Translations under genes and position numbers: made by a program
Part shown: positions 32,343 to 40,915 of the stretch, in pieces
Layout of the letters: the number at the start of each line of letters is the position of its first letter
How positions within the stretch are numbered: the stretch's first letter is position 1
From: FEN-1297 sp963710735
GTDB lineage: Bacteria; Bacteroidota; Ignavibacteria; Ignavibacteriales; Ignavibacteriaceae
Direction: 5' to 3'
DNA: 64,000 nucleotides
NCBI GenBank assembly: GCA_963710735.1
Contig: CAVQBN010000024.1
Coordinates: forward strand, 124,001-188,000
The notes under the pieces: model-generated
Seen by the model: the letters and a program-made list of their open reading frames with translations, nothing else
Told to the model about the DNA's origin: nothing
Database searches by the model: none

Positions 32343-32984
32343 TTATTCAGTAACTCTTTTTCCTAATATTTCACCACGGCAAATCCATACCTTAATTCCT
32401 ATGGAGCCATAAATGGTTTCAGCTCTTCCATTTGCATAGTCTATATCGGCTCTAATCGTATGAAGAGGAATTCGCCCATCTTTGTATTGTTCTGTTCTTG
32501 CCATTTCAGCTCCGCCTAACCTGCCTGAACACATTATTCTAATTCCTTCAGCACCCATTCGCATTGCCGCCGTGATGGACATTTTCATAGCTCTTCTAAA
32601 TGATACCCTTCCAGCTAACTGGTTTGCAATATTTTCGGCAACTAAATAAGCATCTAATTCTGGCCTTTTAATTTCTGAAATCTGAACCTTAACTTCTTTG
32701 TCCGTAACTTGCTTCAATTCTTGTTCAAGCTGAGTAATTTCCTTACCGCTTTTACCAATTACAACTCCGGGTCTTGAAGTATGTATTGTTAAAATTATAT
32801 TTTTAGATGTCCTGTCGATAACTATTCTGGAGATGCCTGCTTTCTTTAAACGATTTCTGACATAACCTCTTAACTTAGAATCTTCTTTAAGCTTTGAAGA
32901 ATAACTTTTATTCTCATACCAATTAGAGTCCCAGCCTCTAATAATACCTACTCTAAATCCAATTGGGTTAGTTTTCTGTCCCAA
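32343..32984 (-). CDS. rpsC: 30S ribosomal protein S3
   Basis: mRNA-entry protein with helicase activity in the ribosome. It starts MGQKTNPIGFRVGIIRGWDSNWY; the KH domain holds GVVIGKSGKEI and the C-terminal domain ARTEQYKDGRIPLHTIRADIDY. It has 213 residues, between rplV and rplP. Confidence 0.98.
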   Translation of the reverse strand: MGQKTNPIGFRVGIIRGWDSNWYENKSYSSKLKEDSKLRGYVRNRLKKAGISRIVIDRTSKNIILTIHTSRPGVVIGKSGKEITQLEQELKQVTDKEVKVQISEIKRPELDAYLVAENIANQLAGRVSFRRAMKMSITAAMRMGAEGIRIMCSGRLGGAEMARTEQYKDGRIPLHTIRADIDYANGRAETIYGSIGIKVWICRGEILGKRVTE

Positions 32985-33002
32985 AAAATTACCTCCTAAA
33001 AT

Positions 33003-33347
33003 TTATGCCTTTGTGGCTACCACAATTGTTAAATGACAAGATCTTTTTCTAATTCTATACGCTCTGCCCATGGGAGCAGGTGAAATTCTTTTTAATGTTG
33101 GTCCTTGATTAACAAAAGCTTCTTTAACAAACAGTTCTTCCGGCTCTAACCTTGTTGCTTCATCCTTATTCATAAGATTGGCAACTGCCGATCTTAAAAC
33201 TTTCTCAGCATCATTAGAAGCATGCTTTGTATTGAAGTGCAGAAATTCTAAAGCTTTGTCAACCGATACTCCACGAATTAAATCAATAACCAAACGCATT
33301 TTTCTAGGTGATGAACCAATATATCTATGTACTGCTCTTGCTTCCAT
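33003..33347 (-). CDS. rplV: 50S ribosomal protein L22
   Basis: Its extended hairpin lines the peptide exit tunnel. It is recognised by YIGSSPRKMRLVIDLIRGVSVDKALEFL and the signature PTLKRISPAPMGRAYRIRKRSCHLTIVV. It has 114 residues and follows rpsS after 34 bases. Confidence 0.97.
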   Translation of the reverse strand: MEARAVHRYIGSSPRKMRLVIDLIRGVSVDKALEFLHFNTKHASNDAEKVLRSAVANLMNKDEATRLEPEELFVKEAFVNQGPTLKRISPAPMGRAYRIRKRSCHLTIVVATKA

Positions 33348-33381
33348 TTTAACTTAAAATCCTTTTATTAGAATTATTTTT

Positions 33382-33669
33382 CTACTTTGCTTTAGAGGCT
33401 TTTTCTGCCTTTGTTCCGGGATGACCTCTGAAAATTCTAGTAGGAGCAAATTCTCCTAATTTGTGGCCAACCATATTCTCCGTAATATAAACCGGAATCA
33501 TTTTGTTACCATTATGAACTGCGATAGTATGACCAACAAAATCAGGTGTAATAGTAGAAGCTCTTGACCAAGTTTTAATTATTTTTTTCTGATTACTGCT
33601 GTTTAGCTGATCAATTTTTCCAGCCAATTTATAATCAACAAAAGGTCCTTTTTTAACAGATCTTGGCAT
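33382..33669 (-). CDS. rpsS: 30S ribosomal protein S19
   Basis: Head protein that contacts tRNA and the 50S subunit. It starts MPRSVKKGPFVDYKL, with the signature MVGHKLGEFAPTRIFRGHPG. It has 95 residues, 9 bases after rplB. Confidence 0.97.
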   Translation of the reverse strand: MPRSVKKGPFVDYKLAGKIDQLNSSNQKKIIKTWSRASTITPDFVGHTIAVHNGNKMIPVYITENMVGHKLGEFAPTRIFRGHPGTKAEKASKAK

Positions 33670-33678
33670 ATTTACTCT

Positions 33679-34506
33679 CTACTTATTCCGTCTTTTAATA
33701 ATTAATTTATTTGATACTTTTTTATGTTTTCTGGTTTTCAAGCCTTTTGCTTTTTGACCCCATGGTGAAACCGGATGTCCTCCGCCGGATGTTTTACCTT
33801 CACCACCACCCATCGGGTGATCGACAGGGTTCATAGCAACTCCTCTAACATGAGGTCTTTTTCCAAGCCAACGAGTTCTTCCAGCTTTTCCTAGACTAAT
33901 ATTTTCTTGTTCAGCATTACCAACAACACCATAAGTCGCCATACAATTCAATCTAACTTGTCGAACTTCGCCGGAAGGCATTTTTAATTGTGCATAATCG
34001 CCTTCTTTTGCAAGAACCTGCAAGGCAGATCCTGCACTTCTTCCTAACTGTCCGCCTTTACCAGGTTTCAATTCAACATTATGAATAAAACTTCCAAGAG
34101 GCATTTCCTTTAATGGAAGTGCATTCCCTATATTTATATCACTTCCTGAGCCTGATTGAACTTTATCGCCAACCTTTAATCCATTTGGTGCAATAATGTA
34201 ACTTTTTTCTCCATCGGCATAATGTAAAAGAGCTATTCTTGATGAACGATTAGGGTCATATTCTATCGAAAAAACTTTTGCAGGAATTCCGAATTTATTT
34301 CTTTTAAAATCTATTATTCTATATCTTCTTTTATGCCCGCCGCCGATATGCCTAGCCGTTATTCTACCGTGGTTATTTCTGCCGCCGGATTTTTTTAAAG
34401 ATACTGTCAGTGACTTTTCCGGACTAGTCTTAGTAATTTCCTCGTATGAGGAAACAGACATAAACCTTGTCCCGGGTGTCATTGGTTTTAATTTATTGAT
34501 TGCCAT
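33679..34506 (-). CDS. rplB: 50S ribosomal protein L2
   Basis: Core protein near the peptidyl-transferase centre, required for subunit joining. It is recognised by GRNNHGRITARHIGGGHKRRYR and the C-terminal signature RGVAMNPVDHPMGGGEGKTSGG, which holds the conserved His near the active centre. It has 275 residues. Confidence 0.98.
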   Translation of the reverse strand: MAINKLKPMTPGTRFMSVSSYEEITKTSPEKSLTVSLKKSGGRNNHGRITARHIGGGHKRRYRIIDFKRNKFGIPAKVFSIEYDPNRSSRIALLHYADGEKSYIIAPNGLKVGDKVQSGSGSDINIGNALPLKEMPLGSFIHNVELKPGKGGQLGRSAGSALQVLAKEGDYAQLKMPSGEVRQVRLNCMATYGVVGNAEQENISLGKAGRTRWLGKRPHVRGVAMNPVDHPMGGGEGKTSGGGHPVSPWGQKAKGLKTRKHKKVSNKLIIKRRNK

Positions 34507-34528
34507 TTATTCGTCCTGTTTTCAATCA

Positions 34529-34822
34529 CTAAACTTGTTCAAAAATTTCAATTGTTTCGTCTTTTTGTAAGGTAATAATCGCTTTCTTAAACTTTGGAGT
34601 TTTGCCGGAAAATTTACCGCTTTTTCTAAACTGAGTTTTAATTTTACCGGGATGATTAATTGTTCTTACGCTTACAACATGTACATCAAACTTTTTTTCT
34701 ATTGCCTTAGCGATTTCAATTTTATTCGCGTTTGGATTTACAAGAAAACCATACTTACCTTTATCAGCGGTTAGATTAGTCATCTTTTCCGTAATCAACG
34801 GACTAATTAAAATATTGTGCAT
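34529..34822 (-). CDS. rplW: 50S ribosomal protein L23
   Basis: Tunnel-exit docking site for trigger factor and the signal recognition particle. It is recognised by ISPLITEKMTNLTADKGKYGFLVNPNANKIEIAKAIEKKF and VSVRTINHPGK; 97 residues. Its ATG lies one base after the rplD stop (TAATATG), so the pair is translationally coupled. Confidence 0.97.
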   Translation of the reverse strand: MHNILISPLITEKMTNLTADKGKYGFLVNPNANKIEIAKAIEKKFDVHVVSVRTINHPGKIKTQFRKSGKFSGKTPKFKKAIITLQKDETIEIFEQV

Positions 34823-34823
34823 A

Positions 34824-35471
34824 TTAATTCACCGCCTCTTCTTTACTCTTAAATGAACTGCTAATTACATCAACAGCACTTTTTTGCAAAACCAAAACTT
34901 GATTATTTAGAATATCATAAGTTGATGCTTTATAAGCCTCTAATATTTTAATTTTAGGAATATTTCTGCCTGATTTATAAACTGCGTCTGATTTTTTATC
35001 TGTTAAAAGTAAAACCTTTTTACCGTTTATTTTAAATGAATTAAGAAAGTTTAAGAATTCCTTAGTCTTCGGTTTTTCAAAACTGAAATCCTCAACAATA
35101 ATTATTTGTTCATCTTTAAATTTATGACTAAGAGCAGATTTTCTGGCAAGTCTCTTAACTTTTTTTGGCAATTCCTGTCGGTAATCTCTTGGACGAGGAC
35201 CGAAAATGGTACCGCCGCCAACCCATAATGGTGAACGGGTCGTACCAGCTCTTGCACCGCCTCTGCCTTTTTGCTTCCAAGGTTTTTTACCGCCGCCATT
35301 TACCTCACCTCTCTCTTTAGCTTTGTGAGTACCTTGTCTTTGATTTGCTAAATGAGCTTTTACTGATAAGTAAATAGCATGTTCATTCGGCTCAATTCCA
35401 AAAATATCATCAGCGAGATCTAATTTTTCGCCTGATACTGTGCCGTCTATTTTATATATATCTAAAGTCAT
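34824..35471 (-). CDS. rplD: 50S ribosomal protein L4
   Basis: Tunnel protein; in E. coli it also represses the S10 operon. The conserved loop (RQGTHKAKERGEVNGGGKKPWKQKGRGGARAGTTRSPLWVGGGTIFGPRPRDY) reaches into the tunnel, and the C-terminal domain ends NNQVLVLQKSAVDVI. At 215 residues it is normal. Confidence 0.97.
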   Translation of the reverse strand: MTLDIYKIDGTVSGEKLDLADDIFGIEPNEHAIYLSVKAHLANQRQGTHKAKERGEVNGGGKKPWKQKGRGGARAGTTRSPLWVGGGTIFGPRPRDYRQELPKKVKRLARKSALSHKFKDEQIIIVEDFSFEKPKTKEFLNFLNSFKINGKKVLLLTDKKSDAVYKSGRNIPKIKILEAYKASTYDILNNQVLVLQKSAVDVISSSFKSKEEAVN

Positions 35472-35483
35472 TTAAATACCAAT

Positions 35484-36107
35484 TTATTTCTTTATCAGTT
35501 CAACAAATGAATTAATCGCCCCGGGAACTGCTCCTTTAACCAGAATCAAATTTTCTTCAGGAAGAATTTTTATAACTTTTAAATTTGAAATCATTACATT
35601 CTCATAACCCATTCTTCCGGCCATTCTTTGACCTTTGAAAACTCTTGATGGATACGAACTAGCACCAATTGAACCTGGAGCTCTTAATCTATCAGATTGA
35701 CCATGTGTAGTTCCACCGACACCGCCGAAACCATGGCGTCTCATTACACCCTGGAATCCTTTGCCTTTGCTTTTGCCTCTTACTTTGATCTTTTCACCTT
35801 CCTGGAATAGATCAACCTTTACTTCGTCACCAATCTTAAATTCAGCTGTAGAAGGAAAATTAAATTCTTTTAAAACCTGTGCCGGTGTTAAATTATTTTT
35901 CTTATACTGACCCAGAACAGGTTTTGAAATGTTCTTTTCCTTTTTTTCACCAAAGGCTAATTGAACAGCTTCGTAACCATTCTTTTCCTTAGTTTTAATA
36001 GAGACGATTTTACATGGACCAGCTAAAATAACCGTAACCGGAACTGACTCGCCTTCCGCATTAAAAACACTCGACATTCCTATTTTCTTACCGATGATGC
36101 CAGACAT
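35484..36107 (-). CDS. rplC: 50S ribosomal protein L3
   Basis: Early-assembly protein near the peptidyl-transferase centre. I chose the ATG at 36107 (MSGIIGKKIGMSSVF), giving 207 residues: a GGAG Shine-Dalgarno precedes it. The longer frame to 36149 would overlap rpsJ by 26 bases and add 14 atypical residues. The signature KGKGFQGVMRRHGFGGVGGTTHGQSDRLRAPGSIGA is complete. Confidence 0.97.
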   Translation of the reverse strand: MSGIIGKKIGMSSVFNAEGESVPVTVILAGPCKIVSIKTKEKNGYEAVQLAFGEKKEKNISKPVLGQYKKNNLTPAQVLKEFNFPSTAEFKIGDEVKVDLFQEGEKIKVRGKSKGKGFQGVMRRHGFGGVGGTTHGQSDRLRAPGSIGASSYPSRVFKGQRMAGRMGYENVMISNLKVIKILPEENLILVKGAVPGAINSFVELIKK

Positions 36108-36123
36108 CTTCACTCCAAATTCA

Positions 36124-36432
36124 TTAAAGCTTAATCTCAATATCAACACCCGCCGGAATATCTAACTTACTTAGTGAATCGACGGTTTTATTATTTGAAT
36201 TATGTATGTCAATAATTCTTTTATGCGCCCTGGTCTCAAATTGCTCTCTAGATTTTTTATCAACATGTGGAGATCTGAGTACTGTATACAGCGTTCTCTT
36301 TGTTGGTAACGGAATTGGTCCGGATACAACTGCTCCTGTGCTGCGTACAGTTTTAATAATCTTTTCAGTAGACTTATCAATTAAAATATGATCGTATGAT
36401 TTCAACTTAATTCTAATCTTTTGACCAGGCAC
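36124..36432 (-). CDS. rpsJ: 30S ribosomal protein S10
   Basis: First gene of the S10 operon and also a partner of NusB in antitermination (NusE). It has KIRIKLKSYDHILIDKSTEKIIKTVRSTGAVVSGPIPLPTKR and ends in the usual IPAGVDIEIKL. It has 102 residues. It is separated from tuf by 70 bases that contain a GC-rich hairpin. Confidence 0.97.
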   Translation of the reverse strand: MPGQKIRIKLKSYDHILIDKSTEKIIKTVRSTGAVVSGPIPLPTKRTLYTVLRSPHVDKKSREQFETRAHKRIIDIHNSNNKTVDSLSKLDIPAGVDIEIKL

Positions 36433-36463
36433 TTAATATACTCCTTATAATTATTACACAGAA

Positions 36464-36482
36464 ACCCCGCCACAGGCGGGGT
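36464..36482 (-). terminator. GC-rich hairpin between tuf and rpsJ (possible terminator or attenuator)
   Basis: Perfect eight-base stem ACCCCGCC / GGCGGGGT with a 3-base loop, 20 bases after the tuf stop. Only a weak T-tract (TTTCTGTG) follows on the minus strand, so partial termination or mRNA processing is as likely as full termination. Confidence 0.55.
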
Positions 36483-36502
36483 CAGGTAAAATCAAATTTT
36501 GA

Positions 36503-37708
36503 TTACTCAATAATCTTTGTTACAACACCAGAGCCTACGGTTCTGCCGCCTTCACGAATAGCGAAGCGGAGACCCTCTTCCATTGCAATTTCAGCAATAA
36601 GTTCAACTGAAAGATCAACTCTATCACCTGGCATAACCATTTCTGTGCCAGCAGGAAGTGTTGCTACGCCGGTAACGTCAGTTGTTCTAAAATAAAATTG
36701 TGGTCTGTATCCGTTGAAAAATGGAGTGTGACGTCCACCTTCTTCTTTTGATAAAACATAAACAGAACCTTCAAATTTTTTGTGAGGAGTGATTGAACCT
36801 GTTTTAGCTAAGACCATTCCTCTTTCGATTTCCTTTTTATCAACACCTCTTAATAAAAGGCCAGCATTATCTCCGGCAACTGCAGAATCAAGTTCTTTCC
36901 TAAACATTTCAATTCCGGTAACGACTGTCTTTTTGTGAAGGCCAAGACCAATCAGTTCAACTTCTTCCTGGATTTTAACCTGGCCTCTTTCAACTCTTCC
37001 CGTTGCAACAGTACCACGACCAGTAATAGAGAAAACATCTTCAACAGGCATTAAGAAAGGTTTATCTGTATCTCTTTGAGGAATAGGAATGTAGCTATCT
37101 ACCGCATCCATTAATTCCCAGATACAATTATATCTCGGATCATCTGTTGGGGCATTGCTAGCACCGGCTTCAAGAGCTTTTAAAGCAGAACCTTTTATAA
37201 TAGGAATTTCATCACCCGGGAATTCATAGGAATTCAATAAATCTCTTAATTCAACTTCAACTAACTCGATAAGTTCAGGATCATCAACCATATCAACTTT
37301 GTTCATAAAAACCACAATTTTCGGAACTCCAACTTGACGGGCAAGAAGAATATGCTCTCTAGTCTGAGGCATTGGTCCATCAGTTGCAGCAACTACCAAG
37401 ATAGCTCCATCCATCTGAGCAGCACCAGTAATCATGTTTTTAACATAATCAGCGTGACCGGGACAGTCTACATGCGCATAGTGTCTATTTGCAGTTGAAT
37501 ACTCAATATGAGCAGTTGCAATAGTAATACCTCTTTCTCTTTCTTCAGGAGCATTATCAATACTATCAAAAGTTCTAATCTGTGATAAGCCCTTTAATGC
37601 GAGAGCCATTGTGATGGCAGCTGTTAATGTAGTTTTTCCATGATCTACGTGACCAATAGTTCCTACGTTAACGTGAGGTTTACTCCTATCAAATTTTTCT
37701 TTTGCCAT
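36503..37708 (-). CDS. tuf: Translation elongation factor Tu
   Basis: GTPase that delivers aminoacyl-tRNA to the ribosome. The G motifs are GHVDHGKTTL (G1), DCPGHADYV (G3) and NKVDM (G4); domains II and III follow, ending GGRTVGSGVVTKIIE. It has 401 residues. It follows fusA after 44 bases in the str operon. The usual second copy position, between tRNA-Thr and tRNA-Trp, is occupied by rpmG here, so this may be the only tuf near these operons. Confidence 0.98.
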   Translation of the reverse strand: MAKEKFDRSKPHVNVGTIGHVDHGKTTLTAAITMALALKGLSQIRTFDSIDNAPEERERGITIATAHIEYSTANRHYAHVDCPGHADYVKNMITGAAQMDGAILVVAATDGPMPQTREHILLARQVGVPKIVVFMNKVDMVDDPELIELVEVELRDLLNSYEFPGDEIPIIKGSALKALEAGASNAPTDDPRYNCIWELMDAVDSYIPIPQRDTDKPFLMPVEDVFSITGRGTVATGRVERGQVKIQEEVELIGLGLHKKTVVTGIEMFRKELDSAVAGDNAGLLLRGVDKKEIERGMVLAKTGSITPHKKFEGSVYVLSKEEGGRHTPFFNGYRPQFYFRTTDVTGVATLPAGTEMVMPGDRVDLSVELIAEIAMEEGLRFAIREGGRTVGSGVVTKIIE

Positions 37709-37752
37709 CTAATTTCTCCTTTGCTATTATTCTTTTATTAATAATCTTTTTT

Positions 37753-39852
37753 TTATGCAGAAATAACTGATTTCTTACCTAATGATTTTTCCGCTATCTC
37801 TTCAGCTATGCTCTTTGGAACTTCGCTATAATAACCGAACTGCATAGTATATATTGCTCTTCCTTGAGTCATTGATCTTAATATAGTAGCATAACCGAAC
37901 ATTTCCGAAAGTGGAACAGTTGCTTTAATAACCTGAGCATCTTTTCTAGCAGAAAAGCCTTCAATTTTTCCTCTACGTGAATTCAAATCTCCCATTACAT
38001 CGCCCAAGTACTCTTCCGGTGTAACAACTTCAACATCCATAATGGGCTCTAAAAGTATAGGTTTTCCTTTTCTAGCTCCTTCTTTAAATGCCAACGAACC
38101 AGCGACCTTAAAAGAAATTTCATCCGAGTCTACATCATGGTACGAACCATCGTAAATTTTTGCCTTTATATCAACGACAGGAAATCCGGCGACAACGCCA
38201 TTTCTCAAAGCTTCTTGGATACCAGCCGAAACAGCAGGAATATATTCCTTAGGCACAACACCGCCAACAATTGCATTAGTAAATTCATATCCCTTGCCAG
38301 GTTCATTAGGGCTGAACTCAACCCATACGTGTCCAAACTTTCCACGGCCACCGCTTTGCTTTACAAACTTACCTTCCGCATTAACTGTTTGGGTTATTGT
38401 CTCTCTATAGGCAACTTGTGGTTTACCAACATTAGCTTCAACTTTAAATTCACGTTTCATTCTATCTACCAAAATCTCAAGATGTAATTCGCCCATTCCG
38501 CTAATTAAAGTCTGACCTGTTTCCTCATCAACTTTAACTTTGAAAGTCGGATCTTCATCAGAAAGTTTTACTAACGCATCTGAAAGTTTATCCTGATCTG
38601 CTTTAGTTTTTGGTTCAATTGCAATTTGGATGACCGGCTCAGGAAAAATTATTTTCTCCATCATCACTGCATCATGCTCGTCGCAAAGGGTATCACCTGT
38701 TTTTGTAAACTTAAGTCCGACGGCAGCAGCTATGTCTCCAGCTTTTACTTCATCAATTTCTTCCCTATGATTTGCGTGCATTTGAAGTAGCCTGCTAATT
38801 CTTTCTTTCTTTTCACTTACAGCATTATATGTATATGAACCGGCTTTTAATGATCCGGTATAAACTCTGAAAAAAGTTAATTTTCCGACATAAGGATCAT
38901 TCATAATTTTAAAAGCTAGTGCTGTAAATTTTTCCTTTTCATCAATTTTCCTCTTTACTATATCATTAATTCCAATATGATGAGCCTCAATATCTTTAAA
39001 ATCATTCGGTGCAGGTAAAAAATCAATAACCGAATCAAGTAATTTTTGAACTCCTTTATTCTTGAATGCCGAACCACATAAAACAGGAATTATCTTGAGC
39101 TCAATAGTAGCTTTCCTTAAAACAGTTTTAATTTCTTCTTCAGTAATCTCCTTACCCTCTAAATACTTTTCGAGTAAAGTATCATCAATATCAGAAACTG
39201 CTTCCAGCATTTCTGTCCTGTATTTATTTGCTATTTCATGTAAATCTTCCGGAATATCAAACTCGTCAAATGTAGCGCCCATAGTTTCTTCATGATACAT
39301 ACGCGCTTTAAAAGTAATAAGATCAATCACTCCTGAGAAAAGATCACCTTCTCCTATAGGGAGAGTAATTGGTATCGCATTAGCACCTAATCTATCCTTC
39401 ATCATTTGGAGAGCATTATAAAAATCTGCTCCGGTTCTATCCATCTTATTAATAAAAGCAATTCTCGGGACATTGTATTTGTCTGCTTGTCTCCAAACTG
39501 TTTCTGATTGAGGCTCAACACCGCCAACTGCACAAAAAAGTGCAACTGCGCCATCTAAGACTCTCAATGATCTTTCAACTTCGACAGTAAAATCAACGTG
39601 TCCGGGAGTATCAATAATATTTATTTGATAATTATTCCAGAAACAAGTAGTTGCCGCACTGGTAATTGTAATACCTCGTTCTTTTTCCTGTTCCATCCAA
39701 TCCATGGTAGCAGCACCATCATGCACTTCACCGATTCTATGCAACTTTCCGGTATAATATAAAATACGCTCAGTAGTTGTAGTTTTACCGGCATCAATAT
39801 GAGCCATAATCCCTATATTGCGAACTTTGTCTATTGGTAGTCTTTCAGCCAT
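37753..39852 (-). CDS. fusA: Translation elongation factor G
   Basis: GTPase that drives tRNA-mRNA translocation. The G motifs are AHIDAGKTTTTERIL, DTPGHVDF and NKMDRTGAD; domain IV carries VDIKAKIYDGSYHDVDSDEISFK and domain V the GYATILRSMTQGRAIYTMQF segment. At 699 residues it is full length. It lies between rpsG and tuf. Confidence 0.98.
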   Translation of the reverse strand: MAERLPIDKVRNIGIMAHIDAGKTTTTERILYYTGKLHRIGEVHDGAATMDWMEQEKERGITITSAATTCFWNNYQINIIDTPGHVDFTVEVERSLRVLDGAVALFCAVGGVEPQSETVWRQADKYNVPRIAFINKMDRTGADFYNALQMMKDRLGANAIPITLPIGEGDLFSGVIDLITFKARMYHEETMGATFDEFDIPEDLHEIANKYRTEMLEAVSDIDDTLLEKYLEGKEITEEEIKTVLRKATIELKIIPVLCGSAFKNKGVQKLLDSVIDFLPAPNDFKDIEAHHIGINDIVKRKIDEKEKFTALAFKIMNDPYVGKLTFFRVYTGSLKAGSYTYNAVSEKKERISRLLQMHANHREEIDEVKAGDIAAAVGLKFTKTGDTLCDEHDAVMMEKIIFPEPVIQIAIEPKTKADQDKLSDALVKLSDEDPTFKVKVDEETGQTLISGMGELHLEILVDRMKREFKVEANVGKPQVAYRETITQTVNAEGKFVKQSGGRGKFGHVWVEFSPNEPGKGYEFTNAIVGGVVPKEYIPAVSAGIQEALRNGVVAGFPVVDIKAKIYDGSYHDVDSDEISFKVAGSLAFKEGARKGKPILLEPIMDVEVVTPEEYLGDVMGDLNSRRGKIEGFSARKDAQVIKATVPLSEMFGYATILRSMTQGRAIYTMQFGYYSEVPKSIAEEIAEKSLGKKSVISA

Positions 39853-39896
39853 TTCTTAATCTAATTCTTTCTTCTCTTTATTTGTTCACTTTTTCA

Positions 39897-40364
39897 TTAC
39901 CACTTAAAATGTGCGAAAGCTTTATTAGCTTCAGCCATCTTATGCGTATCTTCTTTTTTCTTTACCGCAGATCCTTCGTTATTCGAAGCTGATATTAATT
40001 CCGAAGCTAATTTAAGAGCCATTGATTTGTCATTTCTAGCTCTTGCGTAAGTTTTAATCCATCGCATTGCCAAGGCCGTTCTTCTTTCAGGCCTAACTTC
40101 CGTTGGTACTTGATAAGTTGCACCGCCAACTCTTCTGCTTCTTACTTCAATTACAGGTTGAGTATTACTTAAAGCTTTTTTGAATATTTCCAGTCCTGCT
40201 TTTTTTGTTTTATCTTCAATAATTTCAAAAGCTTTGTAAACCACTTGACGTGCTTTGGATTTTTTGCCGTCATACATTATTGAATTAATAAATCTTGCGA
40301 CCAAAATATCATTAAATTTTGGATCGGGTTTAAGACTACTCTTATCTGCTCTTTTCTTTCTCAT
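39897..40364 (-). CDS. rpsG: 30S ribosomal protein S7
   Basis: Head-nucleating 16S rRNA-binding protein at the mRNA exit; in E. coli it represses the str operon. It is recognised by FNDILVARFINSIMYDGKKSKARQVVYKAFEII, the signature EVRSRRVGGATYQVPTEVRPERR and the C-terminal EANKAFAHFKW. It has 155 residues and starts five bases after rpsL. Confidence 0.97.
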   Translation of the reverse strand: MRKKRADKSSLKPDPKFNDILVARFINSIMYDGKKSKARQVVYKAFEIIEDKTKKAGLEIFKKALSNTQPVIEVRSRRVGGATYQVPTEVRPERRTALAMRWIKTYARARNDKSMALKLASELISASNNEGSAVKKKEDTHKMAEANKAFAHFKW

Positions 40365-40369
40365 AAAAC

Positions 40370-40747
40370 TTATTTAGCCTTTGGTTTTTTTGCACCGTAT
40401 TTTGATCTGCCTTTTTTTCTATCTTCAACACCGCTGGTATCTAATGTTCCTCTTATAATATGATACCTAACACCAGGCAAATCTTTAACTCTTCCACCTC
40501 TAATTAAAACGATAGAATGCTCTTGTAAATTATGTCCTTCACCAGGAATGTAAGCAGTAACTTCCATACTATTTGTTAGCCTTACTCTTGCTACTTTTCT
40601 TAGAGCAGAGTTTGGCTTTTTAGGAGTTGATGTATAAACTCTTGTGCATACACCTCTTTTCTGAGGACATGCATCAAGTGCCGGTGCTTTTTTCTTTGAA
40701 AGGATCTGAACACGGCCTTTTCTTACTAACTGATTTATCGTAGGCAC
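40370..40747 (-). CDS. rpsL: 30S ribosomal protein S12
   Basis: Decoding-centre protein and site of streptomycin-resistance mutations in other bacteria. It starts MPTINQLVRKGR; the conserved TPKKPNSALRKVARVRLTN (with the Lys at the K43-equivalent position, the sensitive state) and IPGEGHNLQEHSIVLIRGGRVKDLPGVRYHIIRG are present. It has 125 residues and is the first gene of the str operon, behind a near-consensus promoter. Confidence 0.97.
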   Translation of the reverse strand: MPTINQLVRKGRVQILSKKKAPALDACPQKRGVCTRVYTSTPKKPNSALRKVARVRLTNSMEVTAYIPGEGHNLQEHSIVLIRGGRVKDLPGVRYHIIRGTLDTSGVEDRKKGRSKYGAKKPKAK

Positions 40748-40792
40748 AAATTACTCCTGGTTTTCTAATATCTCAAAAAATTTCAGACTGCT

Positions 40793-40821
40793 AATATAGT
40801 TTATATGTTAAATTTTGTCAA
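40793..40821 (-). promoter_or_regulatory. Promoter of the str operon
   Basis: Minus strand TTGACA, exactly 17 bases, TATATT; the -10 box starts 46 bases before the rpsL ATG. It lies directly downstream of the rpoC terminator, as expected for a new transcription unit. Confidence 0.72.
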
Positions 40822-40867
40822 GAAATCAATAAAATATTTTTATTTTTTAACACTCAATAAGGTAAAA

Positions 40868-40897
40868 AAATCCGGCTCGTTTTTTAGGGCCGGATTT
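40868..40897 (-). terminator. Rho-independent terminator after rpoC
   Basis: Nine-base stem AAATCCGGC / GCCGGATTT with a 12-base loop followed by a T-run on the minus strand, 18 bases past the rpoC stop. It separates the rpoBC unit from the str operon. Confidence 0.9.
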
Positions 40898-40915
40898 AAT
40901 AATAAATTATTTCAA

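Noticed and set aside
36108..36149. Longer rplC start
   Set aside because: It would overlap rpsJ and lacks a ribosome binding site, while the ATG at 36107 has one and gives canonical L3.
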